A program made the translations under genes and the position numbers. Below, piece after piece: positions 41,860-50,716 of a stretch of DNA of 64,000 nucleotides. This DNA comes from an uncultured Collinsella sp. (lineage in GTDB: Bacteria; Actinomycetota; Coriobacteriia; Coriobacteriales; Coriobacteriaceae): NCBI GenBank assembly GCA_958369225.1, contig CATXID010000008.1, forward strand, positions 1 through 64,000, written 5' to 3'. The notes under the pieces were generated by a model. That model searched no databases. It was given only the letters and a program-made list of their open reading frames with translations, and was not told the DNA's origin. Position 1 is the stretch's first letter; every line of letters begins with the position of its first letter.

Positions 41860-44436
41860 ATGTGCGATTGCACAGATCATAAGGACGAGATCCCTGCCTA
41901 CGACGCGCAGGCTATTGAGTCTAGGTGGATGAAGGCCTGGGAGGACTCCAACCTCTTTGCCGTCGACACCGACGACAGCAAGCCCAAGAAGTACGTGCTC
42001 GAGATGTTCCCGTATCCGTCGGGCGACCTGCACATGGGCCACGCGCGCAACTATACCATCGGCGATGCCATGGCCCGTCAGGCCCGCATGCGCGGCTACG
42101 ACGTGCTGCACCCCATCGGCTTCGATGCCTTTGGCCTGCCCGCCGAGAACGCCGCCATCAAGCACAACACGCAGGCTGCCGCCTGGACGTATAAGAACAT
42201 GGATCAGGCGCTCGCCACGATGAAGCGCATGGGCTTCTCCTACGATCTGGATCGCATGGTCAAGACCTGCAGCCCCGACTATTACCGCTGGGGCCAGTGG
42301 ATCTTTGAGAAGATGTGGGAAAAGGGCCTGGTCTACCGCAAGAAGAACCCGGTCAACTGGTGCCCCACCTGTAAGACCGTTCTGGCCAACGAGCAGGTCA
42401 CCGAGGGCAAGTGTTGGCGCTGCGGCACTGAGCCCGAGAAGCGCGACCTGGAGCAGTGGTACTTCAAGATTACCGAGTACTCCCAGGAGCTGCTCGACGA
42501 TCTGGATAAGCTCCCCGGCTGGCCCGAGCGCGTCAAGCAGATGCAGGCCAACTGGATCGGCCGCTCCGAGGGCGCCGAGGTCGACTTTACCCTGTGCGAC
42601 AGGGATGGCGAGCCCATCGAGGGCGACGAGGGTAAGATCACCGTCTTCACCACGCGAGCCGACACGCTCTTTGGTGTCTCCTTCTTTGTCCTGGCTCCCG
42701 AGTACGCGCGCCTGCACGAGCTCGTCGAGGGCACGGAGTACGAGGAGGCCGTCACCAAGATCGTCGAGGACTCCAAGCATATCTCTGCCGTCGAGCGTGC
42801 CCAGGGTACCCTCGAGAAGCACGGTGCATTTACCGGCCGCTACGTGGTGAACCCCGTCAACGGCGAGAAGGTCCCCGTGTGGGTTGCCGATTATGTCGTT
42901 GCCGACTACGGCACCGGCGCCGTCATGGCCGTTCCCTGCGGCGACCAGCGCGACTTTGAGTTCGCCCGCAAGTACGACCTGCCGATCGTGCCGATCATCC
43001 TGGACGATGACGACCGCGCTGCCGTCGAGGCCAGCGGCGAGACCATCGATACCTTCCATGCCGAGACCGTCGACTGGGATTGCGCCCACGCTGCCGAGGG
43101 CACGCTCGTCCAGTCCGGCAAGTACACCGGCATGCGCGGCGGTAAGCACTCCGAGGGCGAGGCTGCGATCGTGGCCGACCTCGAGGCCATGGGCTGCGGC
43201 CGTCGCAAGGTCGAGTTCCGCCTGCGCGACTGGCTCATCAGCCGCCAGCGCTACTGGGGCAACCCCATCCCGGCCATCCACTGCGAACACTGCGGCATCG
43301 TGCCTGTTCCCGAGGACCAGCTGCCGGTGACGCTGCCCGAGAATCTGGACCTGGGTGCCGGCGAGACCCTCGCCGAGTGCAAGGAGTTCTACGAGACCAC
43401 CTGCCCGGTCTGCGGTCGCCCGGCCAAGCGCGAGACCGATACCATGGACACCTTCACCTGCTCCAGCTGGTATTACCTGCGCTATACGGACCCACATAAC
43501 ACCGAGCTGCCCTTCTCCCGCGAGGCCGCCGACCGTTGGATGCCCGTCGATAACTACATCGGCGGCATCGAGCATGCCATTCTGCACCTGCTCTACAGCC
43601 GCTTCTTTACCAAGGCGCTGCGCGACCTGGGCCTGCTGAGCGTTGACGAGCCCTTCACCAACCTGCTGTGCCAGGGCATGGTCAAGGACGAGAACGGCGA
43701 CACCATGTCCAAGTCCAAGGGCAACGTCGTGCCCCCGAGCTCGGTCATCGAGCCCTACGGCGCCGACACCATGCGTCTGGCGATCCTGTTTATCGCTCCG
43801 CCCGAGAAGGACTTCGACTGGGATCCCAAGGCCGTCGAGGGCGCTAACCGCTTCATTAAGCGCGCCTGGCGTATCGTGTGGCAGCTCGTCCAGTCCGGCG
43901 ACGCCAACGTGGCCTTTGACAAGTCCGCGCTCGATGAGGTTGCGATGAAGCTTTATCGCGAGCGTCACCGCACCATCGCCAAGTGCACCGAGGACTTTGA
44001 CCGCGGCCAGTTCAACACCGCGATCTCGGCCGTCATGGAGCTCGTCAACGCGGCGAGCGCCTACCTCAACGCTACTGAGTGTGCATCGCGCGACAAGGCA
44101 CTGTGCTACGGCGTGGCCAAGGACATCGTGAGCGTCCTTGCCCCCATCTGCCCGTTCTGGGCCGACGAGCTGTGGCACGAGGCACTCGGCTGTGAGGGCA
44201 ATGCCTACACCGCCGCCTGGCCCGAGTTCGACCTGGCCGAGTCCATCGAGGACACGGTGCAGATCGTCGTACAGGTGCTCGGCAAGGTCCGTGGCCGCAT
44301 CGACGTCGCCCGCGGCGCCTCCAACGAGGAGATGCAGGCTGCCGCCGAGGAAGCCGTTGCCAAGTGGCTTGAGGGCAAGACGGTCGTCAAGGCCATCTGC
44401 GTGCCTGGCAAGCTGGTCAACCTGGTGGTCAAGTAA
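41860..44436 (+). CDS. leuS: Leucyl-tRNA synthetase
   Basis: The 858-residue class I synthetase charges tRNA-Leu. DLHMGHARNYTIGDAM holds HMGH at 58-61, the CP1 editing domain spans about 240-430 (FTTRADTLFGVSF, TGAVMAVPCGDQRDFEF), and TMSKSKGN at 615-622 is the KMSKS loop. The zinc-ribbon cysteines in CPTCKTVLANE and CWRCG are present. ATG 41860 follows AAAGGAG; the frame is open upstream to 41734 through the repeat element, but those codons are not conserved. Length and domain order are typical for bacterial LeuRS. Confidence 0.97.
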   Translation: MCDCTDHKDEIPAYDAQAIESRWMKAWEDSNLFAVDTDDSKPKKYVLEMFPYPSGDLHMGHARNYTIGDAMARQARMRGYDVLHPIGFDAFGLPAENAAIKHNTQAAAWTYKNMDQALATMKRMGFSYDLDRMVKTCSPDYYRWGQWIFEKMWEKGLVYRKKNPVNWCPTCKTVLANEQVTEGKCWRCGTEPEKRDLEQWYFKITEYSQELLDDLDKLPGWPERVKQMQANWIGRSEGAEVDFTLCDRDGEPIEGDEGKITVFTTRADTLFGVSFFVLAPEYARLHELVEGTEYEEAVTKIVEDSKHISAVERAQGTLEKHGAFTGRYVVNPVNGEKVPVWVADYVVADYGTGAVMAVPCGDQRDFEFARKYDLPIVPIILDDDDRAAVEASGETIDTFHAETVDWDCAHAAEGTLVQSGKYTGMRGGKHSEGEAAIVADLEAMGCGRRKVEFRLRDWLISRQRYWGNPIPAIHCEHCGIVPVPEDQLPVTLPENLDLGAGETLAECKEFYETTCPVCGRPAKRETDTMDTFTCSSWYYLRYTDPHNTELPFSREAADRWMPVDNYIGGIEHAILHLLYSRFFTKALRDLGLLSVDEPFTNLLCQGMVKDENGDTMSKSKGNVVPPSSVIEPYGADTMRLAILFIAPPEKDFDWDPKAVEGANRFIKRAWRIVWQLVQSGDANVAFDKSALDEVAMKLYRERHRTIAKCTEDFDRGQFNTAISAVMELVNAASAYLNATECASRDKALCYGVAKDIVSVLAPICPFWADELWHEALGCEGNAYTAAWPEFDLAESIEDTVQIVVQVLGKVRGRIDVARGASNEEMQAAAEEAVAKWLEGKTVVKAICVPGKLVNLVVK

Positions 44437-44466
44437 GCGCTGCGCGCATAGCTGACATGAAAAAGC

Positions 44467-44496
44467 GAGGGACGATTCCGCGGGGAGTCGCCCCTC
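44467..44496 (+). terminator. Terminator after leuS
   Basis: GAGGGACGATTCC (44467-44479) pairs with GGAGTCGCCCCTC (44484-44496) with one mismatch and one wobble, followed by CCTTTGGTT. Confidence 0.6.
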
Positions 44497-44643
44497 CCTT
44501 TGGTTATGGTTACGTGCGACGACACTCAATTATCCATTTCTTGTGGAGAACCTGTGCTCACGCTGACCAGCGGGTTTGTGTTGTGGTTGCACGTTTGTGC
44601 AGGTATTGGTATAGTTTGCTTGCAAATGAAGTTGTAATTGAAA

Positions 44644-44673
44644 GAAGTGGGGTTTCGGCCCCGCTTCTTTTTT
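44644..44673 (+). terminator. Attenuator-like hairpin in the rimP-nusA leader
   Basis: GAAGTGGGG (44644-44652) and CCCCGCTTC (44659-44667) form a 9-bp stem with one wobble, followed directly by six T residues and only 20 bases before the rimP start. Its place in front of nusA suggests conditional termination of the operon. Confidence 0.7.
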
Positions 44674-44693
44674 GTATGGATGGAGGTGCCGCA

Positions 44694-45188
44694 ATGGTCA
44701 AGACCAAGACCGAGCAGGCGATCATCGACGCGCTCGAGGCCATCGCTCCCCAGCACGATGTCGACATCGTCGACGTTGAGCTCGTGGGTGCCACCAAGGC
44801 CCCCTGCGTGCGTGTGCGTATCGAGGGTGCCGAGGGTCAGAGCCTGTCGCTCAATGACGTCACGGCCAACACCAAATGGGTCGGCGATGTGATTGAGGAG
44901 CTCGACCCCATTTCTTCGAGCTATACGCTCGAGGTGTCGAGCCCGGGTATGGCGCGCCCGCTGCGCCGCCCGAGTGACTTTGCCCGCTTTGTGGGCGAGA
45001 ACTGCGAGCTCACCTCCACCGCCACCGAGGGACGTCGCAAGTACGCCGGTAAGATTTCCGCCGCCACCGAGACGAACGTGACCCTCGAGCTCGAGGACGG
45101 CGAGTCCGTCACCCTCGATTTCTCTGATGTTAAAAAGTGCAAGTTGAAGCCCACCTATGACTTCAAGCCCGCGAAGGAAGGAAAGTAA
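44694..45188 (+). CDS. rimP: Ribosome maturation factor RimP
   Basis: RimP assists 30S subunit maturation. The 164-residue protein has the alpha/beta N-domain with VDIVDVELVGATKAPCVRVR and the family marker SLNDVTANTKWVGDVIEEL, then YTLEVSSPGMARPLRRPSDF leading to the SH3-like C-domain. GGAGG precedes ATG 44694; the frame is open far upstream to 44457 but includes the leader hairpin. It heads the rimP-nusA-infB-rbfA operon and is separated from nusA by one base. Confidence 0.95.
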   Translation: MVKTKTEQAIIDALEAIAPQHDVDIVDVELVGATKAPCVRVRIEGAEGQSLSLNDVTANTKWVGDVIEELDPISSSYTLEVSSPGMARPLRRPSDFARFVGENCELTSTATEGRRKYAGKISAATETNVTLELEDGESVTLDFSDVKKCKLKPTYDFKPAKEGK

Positions 45189-45189
45189 G

Positions 45190-46437
45190 ATGGCAGCATC
45201 CGACATGATGTCCGCCCTGATGGAGCTTTGCCAGGAGAAGCACATCGACCAGCTCTACCTGATCGACCGCCTGGAGCAGTCGCTCGCCAAGAGCTATGCC
45301 GAGATCCTGCATCTTGAGTGGGGCGCCAAGGTGACCATCGACCGCACCACCGGTAAGATCTACGTCTACCGTCTGGAGCCGATCGACGATTCCATGGACG
45401 AGGAGGGCAACTTCACCGAGTTCGAGGAGATCGACGTCACTCCCAAGAACACGAGCCGCATCGCCGCCCAGCACGCCAAGGCCGAGATCAATGCCATCGT
45501 GCGCAACTCCGCCCGCGAGCAGATCTACGAGGAGTTCTCCGGCCGCATCGGTGACCTCATCAGTGGTACCGTGCTGCAGTCCACGCCCGACTTCACGATC
45601 GTCAAGATTCGCGAGGGCGTCGAGGCCGAGCTTCCGCACTTCGACCAGCGCCGTTACGAGAACGAGCGCAACGAGCGTCCGATGGGCGAGCGCTACCTGC
45701 ACAACCAGCACATTAAGGCCGTGATCATCGACGTTCGCGACCCCAACTCCAACCTGCAGCCGGTTCGTGGCGAGCACAGCCGTCCGCCGATTGTCATCTC
45801 CCGTACCCATCCCGAGCTCATGCGTCGTCTGTTTGAGCAGGAGGTGCCCGAGATCTATGAGGGCACCGTCCAGATCAAGTCGATCGCCCGCGAGCCCGGC
45901 CAGCGCTCCAAGGTCGCTGTCCACTCGCTCGACGATCGTCTGGATCCCGTGGGCGCCTGCGTCGGCCCCAAAGGTAGCCGTGTTCGCGCCGTCGTGGGCG
46001 AGCTCCGTGGCGAGCGCGTCGACGTCATCCTGTGGGATGCCGATCCGGCCGTCTACGTCGCAAACGCCCTGTCGCCCGCCAAGGTCACCCGCGTCCTCAT
46101 CGACGAGGAGAAGGCCTACGCCGGCGTTATCGTTCCCGACGACCAGCTGTCCCTCGCCATCGGCAAGGAGGGCCAGAACGCCCGCCTCGCCGCGCGCCTG
46201 ACCGGCTGGCACATCGACATCAAGTCCGAGACCCTTGCCGCCGACATCCTCAAGAACGTTCCCGTTCACGAGGAGCCCGCCGCCGACCTGATCGGTGACG
46301 AGGAGGACGAGGATGTCCGTCGCTGCGAGTTCGTTTCCGAGGACGGCATCCAGTGCCGCAACCAGGCCCGTCCCGGCTCCCGTTTCTGCGGTGTTCACGA
46401 CACCGACGCCTTCGATGATGCGGAGGACCTGATCTAG
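45190..46437 (+). CDS. nusA: Transcription factor NusA with a C-terminal Cys-His tail
   Basis: NusA binds RNA polymerase to modulate pausing, termination and antitermination. The 415-residue protein has the N-terminal polymerase-binding domain (1-~125), S1 domain (GDLISGTVLQSTPDFTIVKI), and two KH domains (DPVGACVGPKGSRVRAVVGE, LSLAIGKEGQNARLAARLTG). After residue ~350 it adds RRCEFVSEDGIQCRNQARPG and SRFCGVH: C379, C389, C400 and H403 form a probable zinc site, similar to small C-x-GxxC-GxxxC-x-x-H motifs of phage and other proteins. This tail is unusual. ylxR/rnpM, often between nusA and infB, is absent. Confidence 0.95.
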   Translation: MAASDMMSALMELCQEKHIDQLYLIDRLEQSLAKSYAEILHLEWGAKVTIDRTTGKIYVYRLEPIDDSMDEEGNFTEFEEIDVTPKNTSRIAAQHAKAEINAIVRNSAREQIYEEFSGRIGDLISGTVLQSTPDFTIVKIREGVEAELPHFDQRRYENERNERPMGERYLHNQHIKAVIIDVRDPNSNLQPVRGEHSRPPIVISRTHPELMRRLFEQEVPEIYEGTVQIKSIAREPGQRSKVAVHSLDDRLDPVGACVGPKGSRVRAVVGELRGERVDVILWDADPAVYVANALSPAKVTRVLIDEEKAYAGVIVPDDQLSLAIGKEGQNARLAARLTGWHIDIKSETLAADILKNVPVHEEPAADLIGDEEDEDVRRCEFVSEDGIQCRNQARPGSRFCGVHDTDAFDDAEDLI

Positions 46438-46528
46438 CGCGCGGTCGCGCCGGGCAGGTTCCGGCGCATCTCCCACGCTCGTTCAGTCTCTAGGCACCCA
46501 AGGTGCCAGAAAGGGTAGGTGAAGTCAT

Positions 46529-49243
46529 ATGGCAAAAGTCCGTGTGTCCACCCTGGCCAAAGAGTTCGGCATGACCTCCAAGGAACTGATGGGTCATCTC
46601 GCCGAAATGAAGATTCCCGCTAAGTCCGCTTCCTCCGCCCTGGAGGACGCCTACGTCGCTATGGTCCGCAAACAGCTCGCCTCGGTGATCGAGGCCCGCG
46701 CCCAGGAAGTCGAGGCCGCCAAGCAGGCCGAGGAGCAGGCCGCTGCTGCCGAGGAGGCAGCACGCGCTGCCGAGGCCGAGCGCGAGCGCATCGCTGCCGA
46801 GAAGGCGCGCGAGGAGGAGCGCCGCCAGTTCGCCGCCGCCCAGGCTGCCGAGGAGGCCGCCCGTGCCGAGGCCGAGGCTAAGAAGAAGGCCGAGCAGGAG
46901 CGCCTTGCCCGCGAGAAGGAGGAGGCTGCCCGCGAGGCCCAGCGCCGCGCCGTTCCCGCTTCCGACTCCGGTTCGCGCTTCCGTTCGCTGCTCGACCAGA
47001 TCGCCGCACAGGAGACCGTGCTCAAGGAGAAGAAGGACGCCGAGGAGAAGGCCAAGGCCGAGCGCGCTTCCGAGCGCGGCAACCGTCGTGGCGGCAACAA
47101 CGACCGTCGCGGTGGCCGTCGTAACGATCGCAACGCCTCCGACAACAACTCTGAGCGCAACGCCTCCGAGAGCCGTCCGCACAGCCATCGCACCAACGCC
47201 AGCAACAACGTCGCTGCCGGCATGGACTTCCCCAACCCCGATAAGCAGGGCAAGGGTAAGAAGCGCAAGGGCGGTCACAACAACGAAGAGGACCACTACA
47301 GCCGCATGGCTCGCGAGGCCGAGGAGTACAGCCGCGAGAAGGTGCTCGAGGAGGCTCGTGCCGCCGTCGAGGAGGCCTCTCGCGAGTCCACTGGTCGCCG
47401 CAAAAAGCGCAAGGAGAAGCGCGAGCGCGAGGCCGCAAAGGCTCAGGAAGAGCGCAAGATTGAGGAGGCGTTGGCCCAGGGCGTGAACCCCGAGGACCTC
47501 GACGCTATCAAGGTCTCCCAGGGCGTTACCGTCCAGGAGCTCGCCGAGGCGCTCGACGTTCCGGCCAACGACATCATCAAGCGCCTGTTCCTGCTGGGCA
47601 CGCCGCTTACCATGACGCAGTCCATGTCCGACGACCTCGTCGAGCTCGTTGCCGACGACCTGGGTCGCCAGATCAAGATCATCACCCCCGAGGAGGAGAA
47701 CACCTTCTCGTTCTACGACGATCCCGCCGACCTTAAGCCGCGTGCCCCGGTCGTCACCGTCATGGGTCACGTCGACCACGGCAAGACGAGCCTGCTCGAC
47801 GCCATCCGTCACACCGGCGTCGCTGCCGGCGAGGCGGGCGGCATTACGCAGGCCATCGGCGCTTCGCAGGTCATGATCAACGACCGCAAGATCACCTTCA
47901 TCGATACCCCTGGTCACGCGACCTTTACGGCCATGCGTGCCCGCGGCGCCAAGGTGACCGACATCGTCATTCTGATCGTGGCTGCCGACGACGGCGTCAT
48001 GCCCCAGACCATCGAGTCGATCAACCACGCCAAGGCCGCCGGCGTACCCATCGTCGTCGCCGTCAACAAGATCGATAAGCCGGGTGCCAACCCCGACCGC
48101 GTGCGCCAGGAGCTCACCGAGTACGGCATCATCCCCGAGGAGTGGGGCGGACAGAACATGTTCGTCAACATCTCGGCCAAGCAGAAGATCGGTATCGACG
48201 ATCTGCTCGAGACCGTCCTGCTCCAGGCCGACGTGCTCGAGCTCAAGGCCAACCCCGATACGTTCGCATCGGGCAACGTCCTCGAGGCCAAGCTCGACAA
48301 GGGCCGCGGCTCGGTTGCCACCGTGCTCGTGACCCGCGGCACCCTGCGCGTGGGCGACACGCTGGTCGCCGGCCTCACCTATGGCCGCGTCCGCGCCATG
48401 CTCGACCCCAAGGGCAACGCCGTCACCGAGGCCGGTCCCTCCGACGCCGTCGAGATCTTGGGCCTGCAGTCCGTCCCCAACGCCGGTGACGAGTTCCGCG
48501 TGTTCGAGGACGAGCGCGAGGCACGTGCGCTGGCCGACGAGCGTTCGCTCAAGGCCCGTATCGAGGAGCAGAGCCGCGTGAAGCACGTGACGCTCGAGAA
48601 CCTCTTCGAGACCATCGCCGACGCCGAGGTCAAGGAGCTCAACCTGATCATCAAGGCCGACGTCCAGGGCTCCATCGAGGCCCTTCAGGACTCCCTCGAC
48701 AAGATGGACCAGTCCGAGGTGCGCATCAACACGATCCACTCCGCCGTTGGCGCCATCAACGAGACCGACGTCGTCCTGGCCGACGCCTCCAACGCCATCA
48801 TCATCGGCTTTGGCGTCCGTCCCGACGGCAAGGCCCGCTCCGCCGCTGAGCGCGAGGGCGTCGAGATCCGTTGCTACGACGTCATCTACAAGTGCCTTGA
48901 GGACCTTGACGCTGCCCGCATCGGTATGCTCAAGCCCACCGAGGTCGAGGTCTCCACGGGTTCCGCGACCGTTCTGGACACCTTCAAGGTGCCCAAGGTC
49001 GGTATCGCCGCCGGTGTCCGCGTCGAAGAGGGCGAGATCGCCGCGACCGATTCCGTGCGCCTGGTGCGCGACGGCATCGTGGTCTTCAACGGTAAAATCG
49101 CCTCGATGCGCCACTACAAGGACGAGGCCAAGAGCCTCAAGAGCGGCTCCGAGGGCGGTATTGGCCTGGAGAACTTCCAGGACATCAAGCCTGGCGACAC
49201 CATTGAGGGCTACCGCATCGACCAGGTTGCCCGTACCGAGTAG
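46529..49243 (+). CDS. infB: Translation initiation factor IF-2
   Basis: IF-2 brings initiator tRNA to the 30S subunit and promotes subunit joining. The 904-residue protein has an N-terminal IF2N helix domain (VRVSTLAKEFGMTSKELMGH), a long charged coiled and Arg/Asn/Gly-rich linker (about 65-300), and a second IF2N domain (~320). The G domain has GHVDHGKT at 413-420, IDTPGHATFT and NKID, and domains II-IV end with the EGYRIDQVAR tail. The ribosome-binding site GGGTAGGTGAAG precedes ATG 46529. It overlaps nothing but is 11 bases from rbfA. Confidence 0.97.
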   Translation: MAKVRVSTLAKEFGMTSKELMGHLAEMKIPAKSASSALEDAYVAMVRKQLASVIEARAQEVEAAKQAEEQAAAAEEAARAAEAERERIAAEKAREEERRQFAAAQAAEEAARAEAEAKKKAEQERLAREKEEAAREAQRRAVPASDSGSRFRSLLDQIAAQETVLKEKKDAEEKAKAERASERGNRRGGNNDRRGGRRNDRNASDNNSERNASESRPHSHRTNASNNVAAGMDFPNPDKQGKGKKRKGGHNNEEDHYSRMAREAEEYSREKVLEEARAAVEEASRESTGRRKKRKEKREREAAKAQEERKIEEALAQGVNPEDLDAIKVSQGVTVQELAEALDVPANDIIKRLFLLGTPLTMTQSMSDDLVELVADDLGRQIKIITPEEENTFSFYDDPADLKPRAPVVTVMGHVDHGKTSLLDAIRHTGVAAGEAGGITQAIGASQVMINDRKITFIDTPGHATFTAMRARGAKVTDIVILIVAADDGVMPQTIESINHAKAAGVPIVVAVNKIDKPGANPDRVRQELTEYGIIPEEWGGQNMFVNISAKQKIGIDDLLETVLLQADVLELKANPDTFASGNVLEAKLDKGRGSVATVLVTRGTLRVGDTLVAGLTYGRVRAMLDPKGNAVTEAGPSDAVEILGLQSVPNAGDEFRVFEDEREARALADERSLKARIEEQSRVKHVTLENLFETIADAEVKELNLIIKADVQGSIEALQDSLDKMDQSEVRINTIHSAVGAINETDVVLADASNAIIIGFGVRPDGKARSAAEREGVEIRCYDVIYKCLEDLDAARIGMLKPTEVEVSTGSATVLDTFKVPKVGIAAGVRVEEGEIAATDSVRLVRDGIVVFNGKIASMRHYKDEAKSLKSGSEGGIGLENFQDIKPGDTIEGYRIDQVARTE

Positions 49244-49254
49244 GGGGTAGCGCT

Positions 49255-49665
49255 ATGAAGCAAACGCAGGCAACCCGCCGTCTGGGCGAGCAGCTTCGCG
49301 AGAAGCTCGGTTATATCCTGCTCTTTGAGGTTTCCGATCCGCGTCTCGACCTGGTCACCCTGACCGCGGTCGAGGTCGCGGTGGACCGTTCGTTCGCGCG
49401 CGTGTACGTGTCGTGCGACGCGAGCCGCTACGACGAGGTCATGGAGGCGCTCGCCAGCGCCAAGGGCCGCATCCGTAGCCTGTTGGCCCGCTCGCTCGAT
49501 TGGCGCGTCACGCCCGAGCTCGATTTTCGCATCGATCGCTCGACCGATGAGGCCGAGCGCATCACGCGTGCGCTGGAAAACGTTCCCGCCACGCTTGCGA
49601 TCGAAAAGGACGAGGACGGCTATCCCATAGCGGATGCCGCCCAGGAGGCAGCTTTAGATGAGTAA
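49255..49665 (+). CDS. rbfA: Ribosome-binding factor A
   Basis: RbfA is a small KH-fold protein that binds the 30S 5' helix of 16S rRNA during maturation and cold growth. The 136-residue protein shows TRRLGEQLREKLGYILLFEV, DPRLDLVTLTAVEVAVDRSF, and RSLLARSLDWRVTPELDFRI with the terminal DxSxxxAxRI-type motif. AGGGGGT precedes ATG 49255. It overlaps the next gene by eight bases. Order infB-rbfA is typical of bacteria. Confidence 0.95.
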   Translation: MKQTQATRRLGEQLREKLGYILLFEVSDPRLDLVTLTAVEVAVDRSFARVYVSCDASRYDEVMEALASAKGRIRSLLARSLDWRVTPELDFRIDRSTDEAERITRALENVPATLAIEKDEDGYPIADAAQEAALDE

Positions 49666-50701
49666 TTCCGCCGACCTCGCATCGTGCGAGTCTGCAGATA
49701 TTCAGCGACGCATCCTCGAGCTCATCGAGGATGCGTCCTCCATTGCGATTTCGGGACATACGTCTCCCGATGGCGACGCCCTGGGCTCCGTGCTGGGTCT
49801 GGGCCTCTCGCTTATGAAGTTTTTCCCCAACAAGGACATTGCCCTGCTGTTGGCAGACGATGACCCGGTTCCGCGCATCTACCGCTTTATGGAGGGCGCC
49901 GACCGTCTGGTGCCGGCATCTGCGTATACCGGCAATCCGGACCTGTTCATCTCGGTGGACGTGCCGGTCGTCGAGCGTCTGAACAACTCCGCCGAGGTGC
50001 TCCGCCGCTCGTCGCATGTCGTGTGTTTCGATCACCATCCGGCGCGCGAGGAATTTGCCGAGCTGAGCCTGAGGTGCGTCGGCGCCGCGGCATGCGCCAT
50101 GATCATCGACCGCTTTTTGGACAATTGCGGCATTGTGGCTCGCGATGGTGTCGCGACCTGCCTGCTGTGCGGCCTGGTGACCGATACCGGTCGTTTTCAG
50201 TACCAAAACGCCGATGCCACTGCGTTCCATGCCGCCTCGCGCCTGGTCGCGCACGGTGCCGACCCCGCGCGCGTTGCGCTCGAGGTCTACCAGAGCATGC
50301 GCGTAGAGTTCTTGCATCTCAAGTCCATCGTTATGGGCCGCATCAAGACAGTGGCGCACGGTCGCGTGGCGTATAGTTATGCGTATCAGAGCGACCTCGA
50401 GGCCTGCGGCGTCACTTCGGACGAGTGCGATGGCCTGGTTGATGTGGTGCGTTCGGTGATGGGCGTTGAGGTCTGTCTGTTCCTAAAGGGCATCGACGGC
50501 GATACCAAGGTGCGCGGTAACCTGCGCTCCAAGGGTGACCTCGATGTGTCCGAGATCGCTGCCAACTTTGGCGGTGGCGGGCATCATGCCGCCGCCGGCT
50601 TTTCCAACAACGGAACGATTCGCGAGACGCTCGCCGTGGCACTTCCCATGCTGGCCGAGCTGGTAGGGGAGGATCCCGCTTCGGTGACCGTCGAGCTCTA
50701 A
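49658..50701 (+). CDS. nrnA: DHH-family phosphoesterase (NrnA-like nanoRNase/pAp phosphatase)
   Basis: The 347-residue protein has DHH motifs HTSPDGDALGSVLGL, SVDVPVVERL, and CFDHHPAREEFAE, plus DTGRFQYQN (motif IV). It ends with the DHHA1 domain signature GGGGHHAAAGF. NrnA degrades oligoribonucleotides of two to five bases and dephosphorylates pAp in the cytoplasm. Its position after rbfA and before truB is the common Gram-positive arrangement. Start ATG 49658 lies inside the rbfA end. Confidence 0.92.
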   Translation: MSNSADLASCESADIQRRILELIEDASSIAISGHTSPDGDALGSVLGLGLSLMKFFPNKDIALLLADDDPVPRIYRFMEGADRLVPASAYTGNPDLFISVDVPVVERLNNSAEVLRRSSHVVCFDHHPAREEFAELSLRCVGAAACAMIIDRFLDNCGIVARDGVATCLLCGLVTDTGRFQYQNADATAFHAASRLVAHGADPARVALEVYQSMRVEFLHLKSIVMGRIKTVAHGRVAYSYAYQSDLEACGVTSDECDGLVDVVRSVMGVEVCLFLKGIDGDTKVRGNLRSKGDLDVSEIAANFGGGGHHAAAGFSNNGTIRETLAVALPMLAELVGEDPASVTVEL

Positions 50702-50716
50702 CATTTTGGATGGTAC

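Noticed and set aside
41770..44529. 919-codon minus-strand frame opposite leuS
   Set aside because: It is a GC-driven shadow; the plus strand encodes complete LeuRS with all motifs. The long minus frames opposite infB, nusA and fakA are similar shadows.
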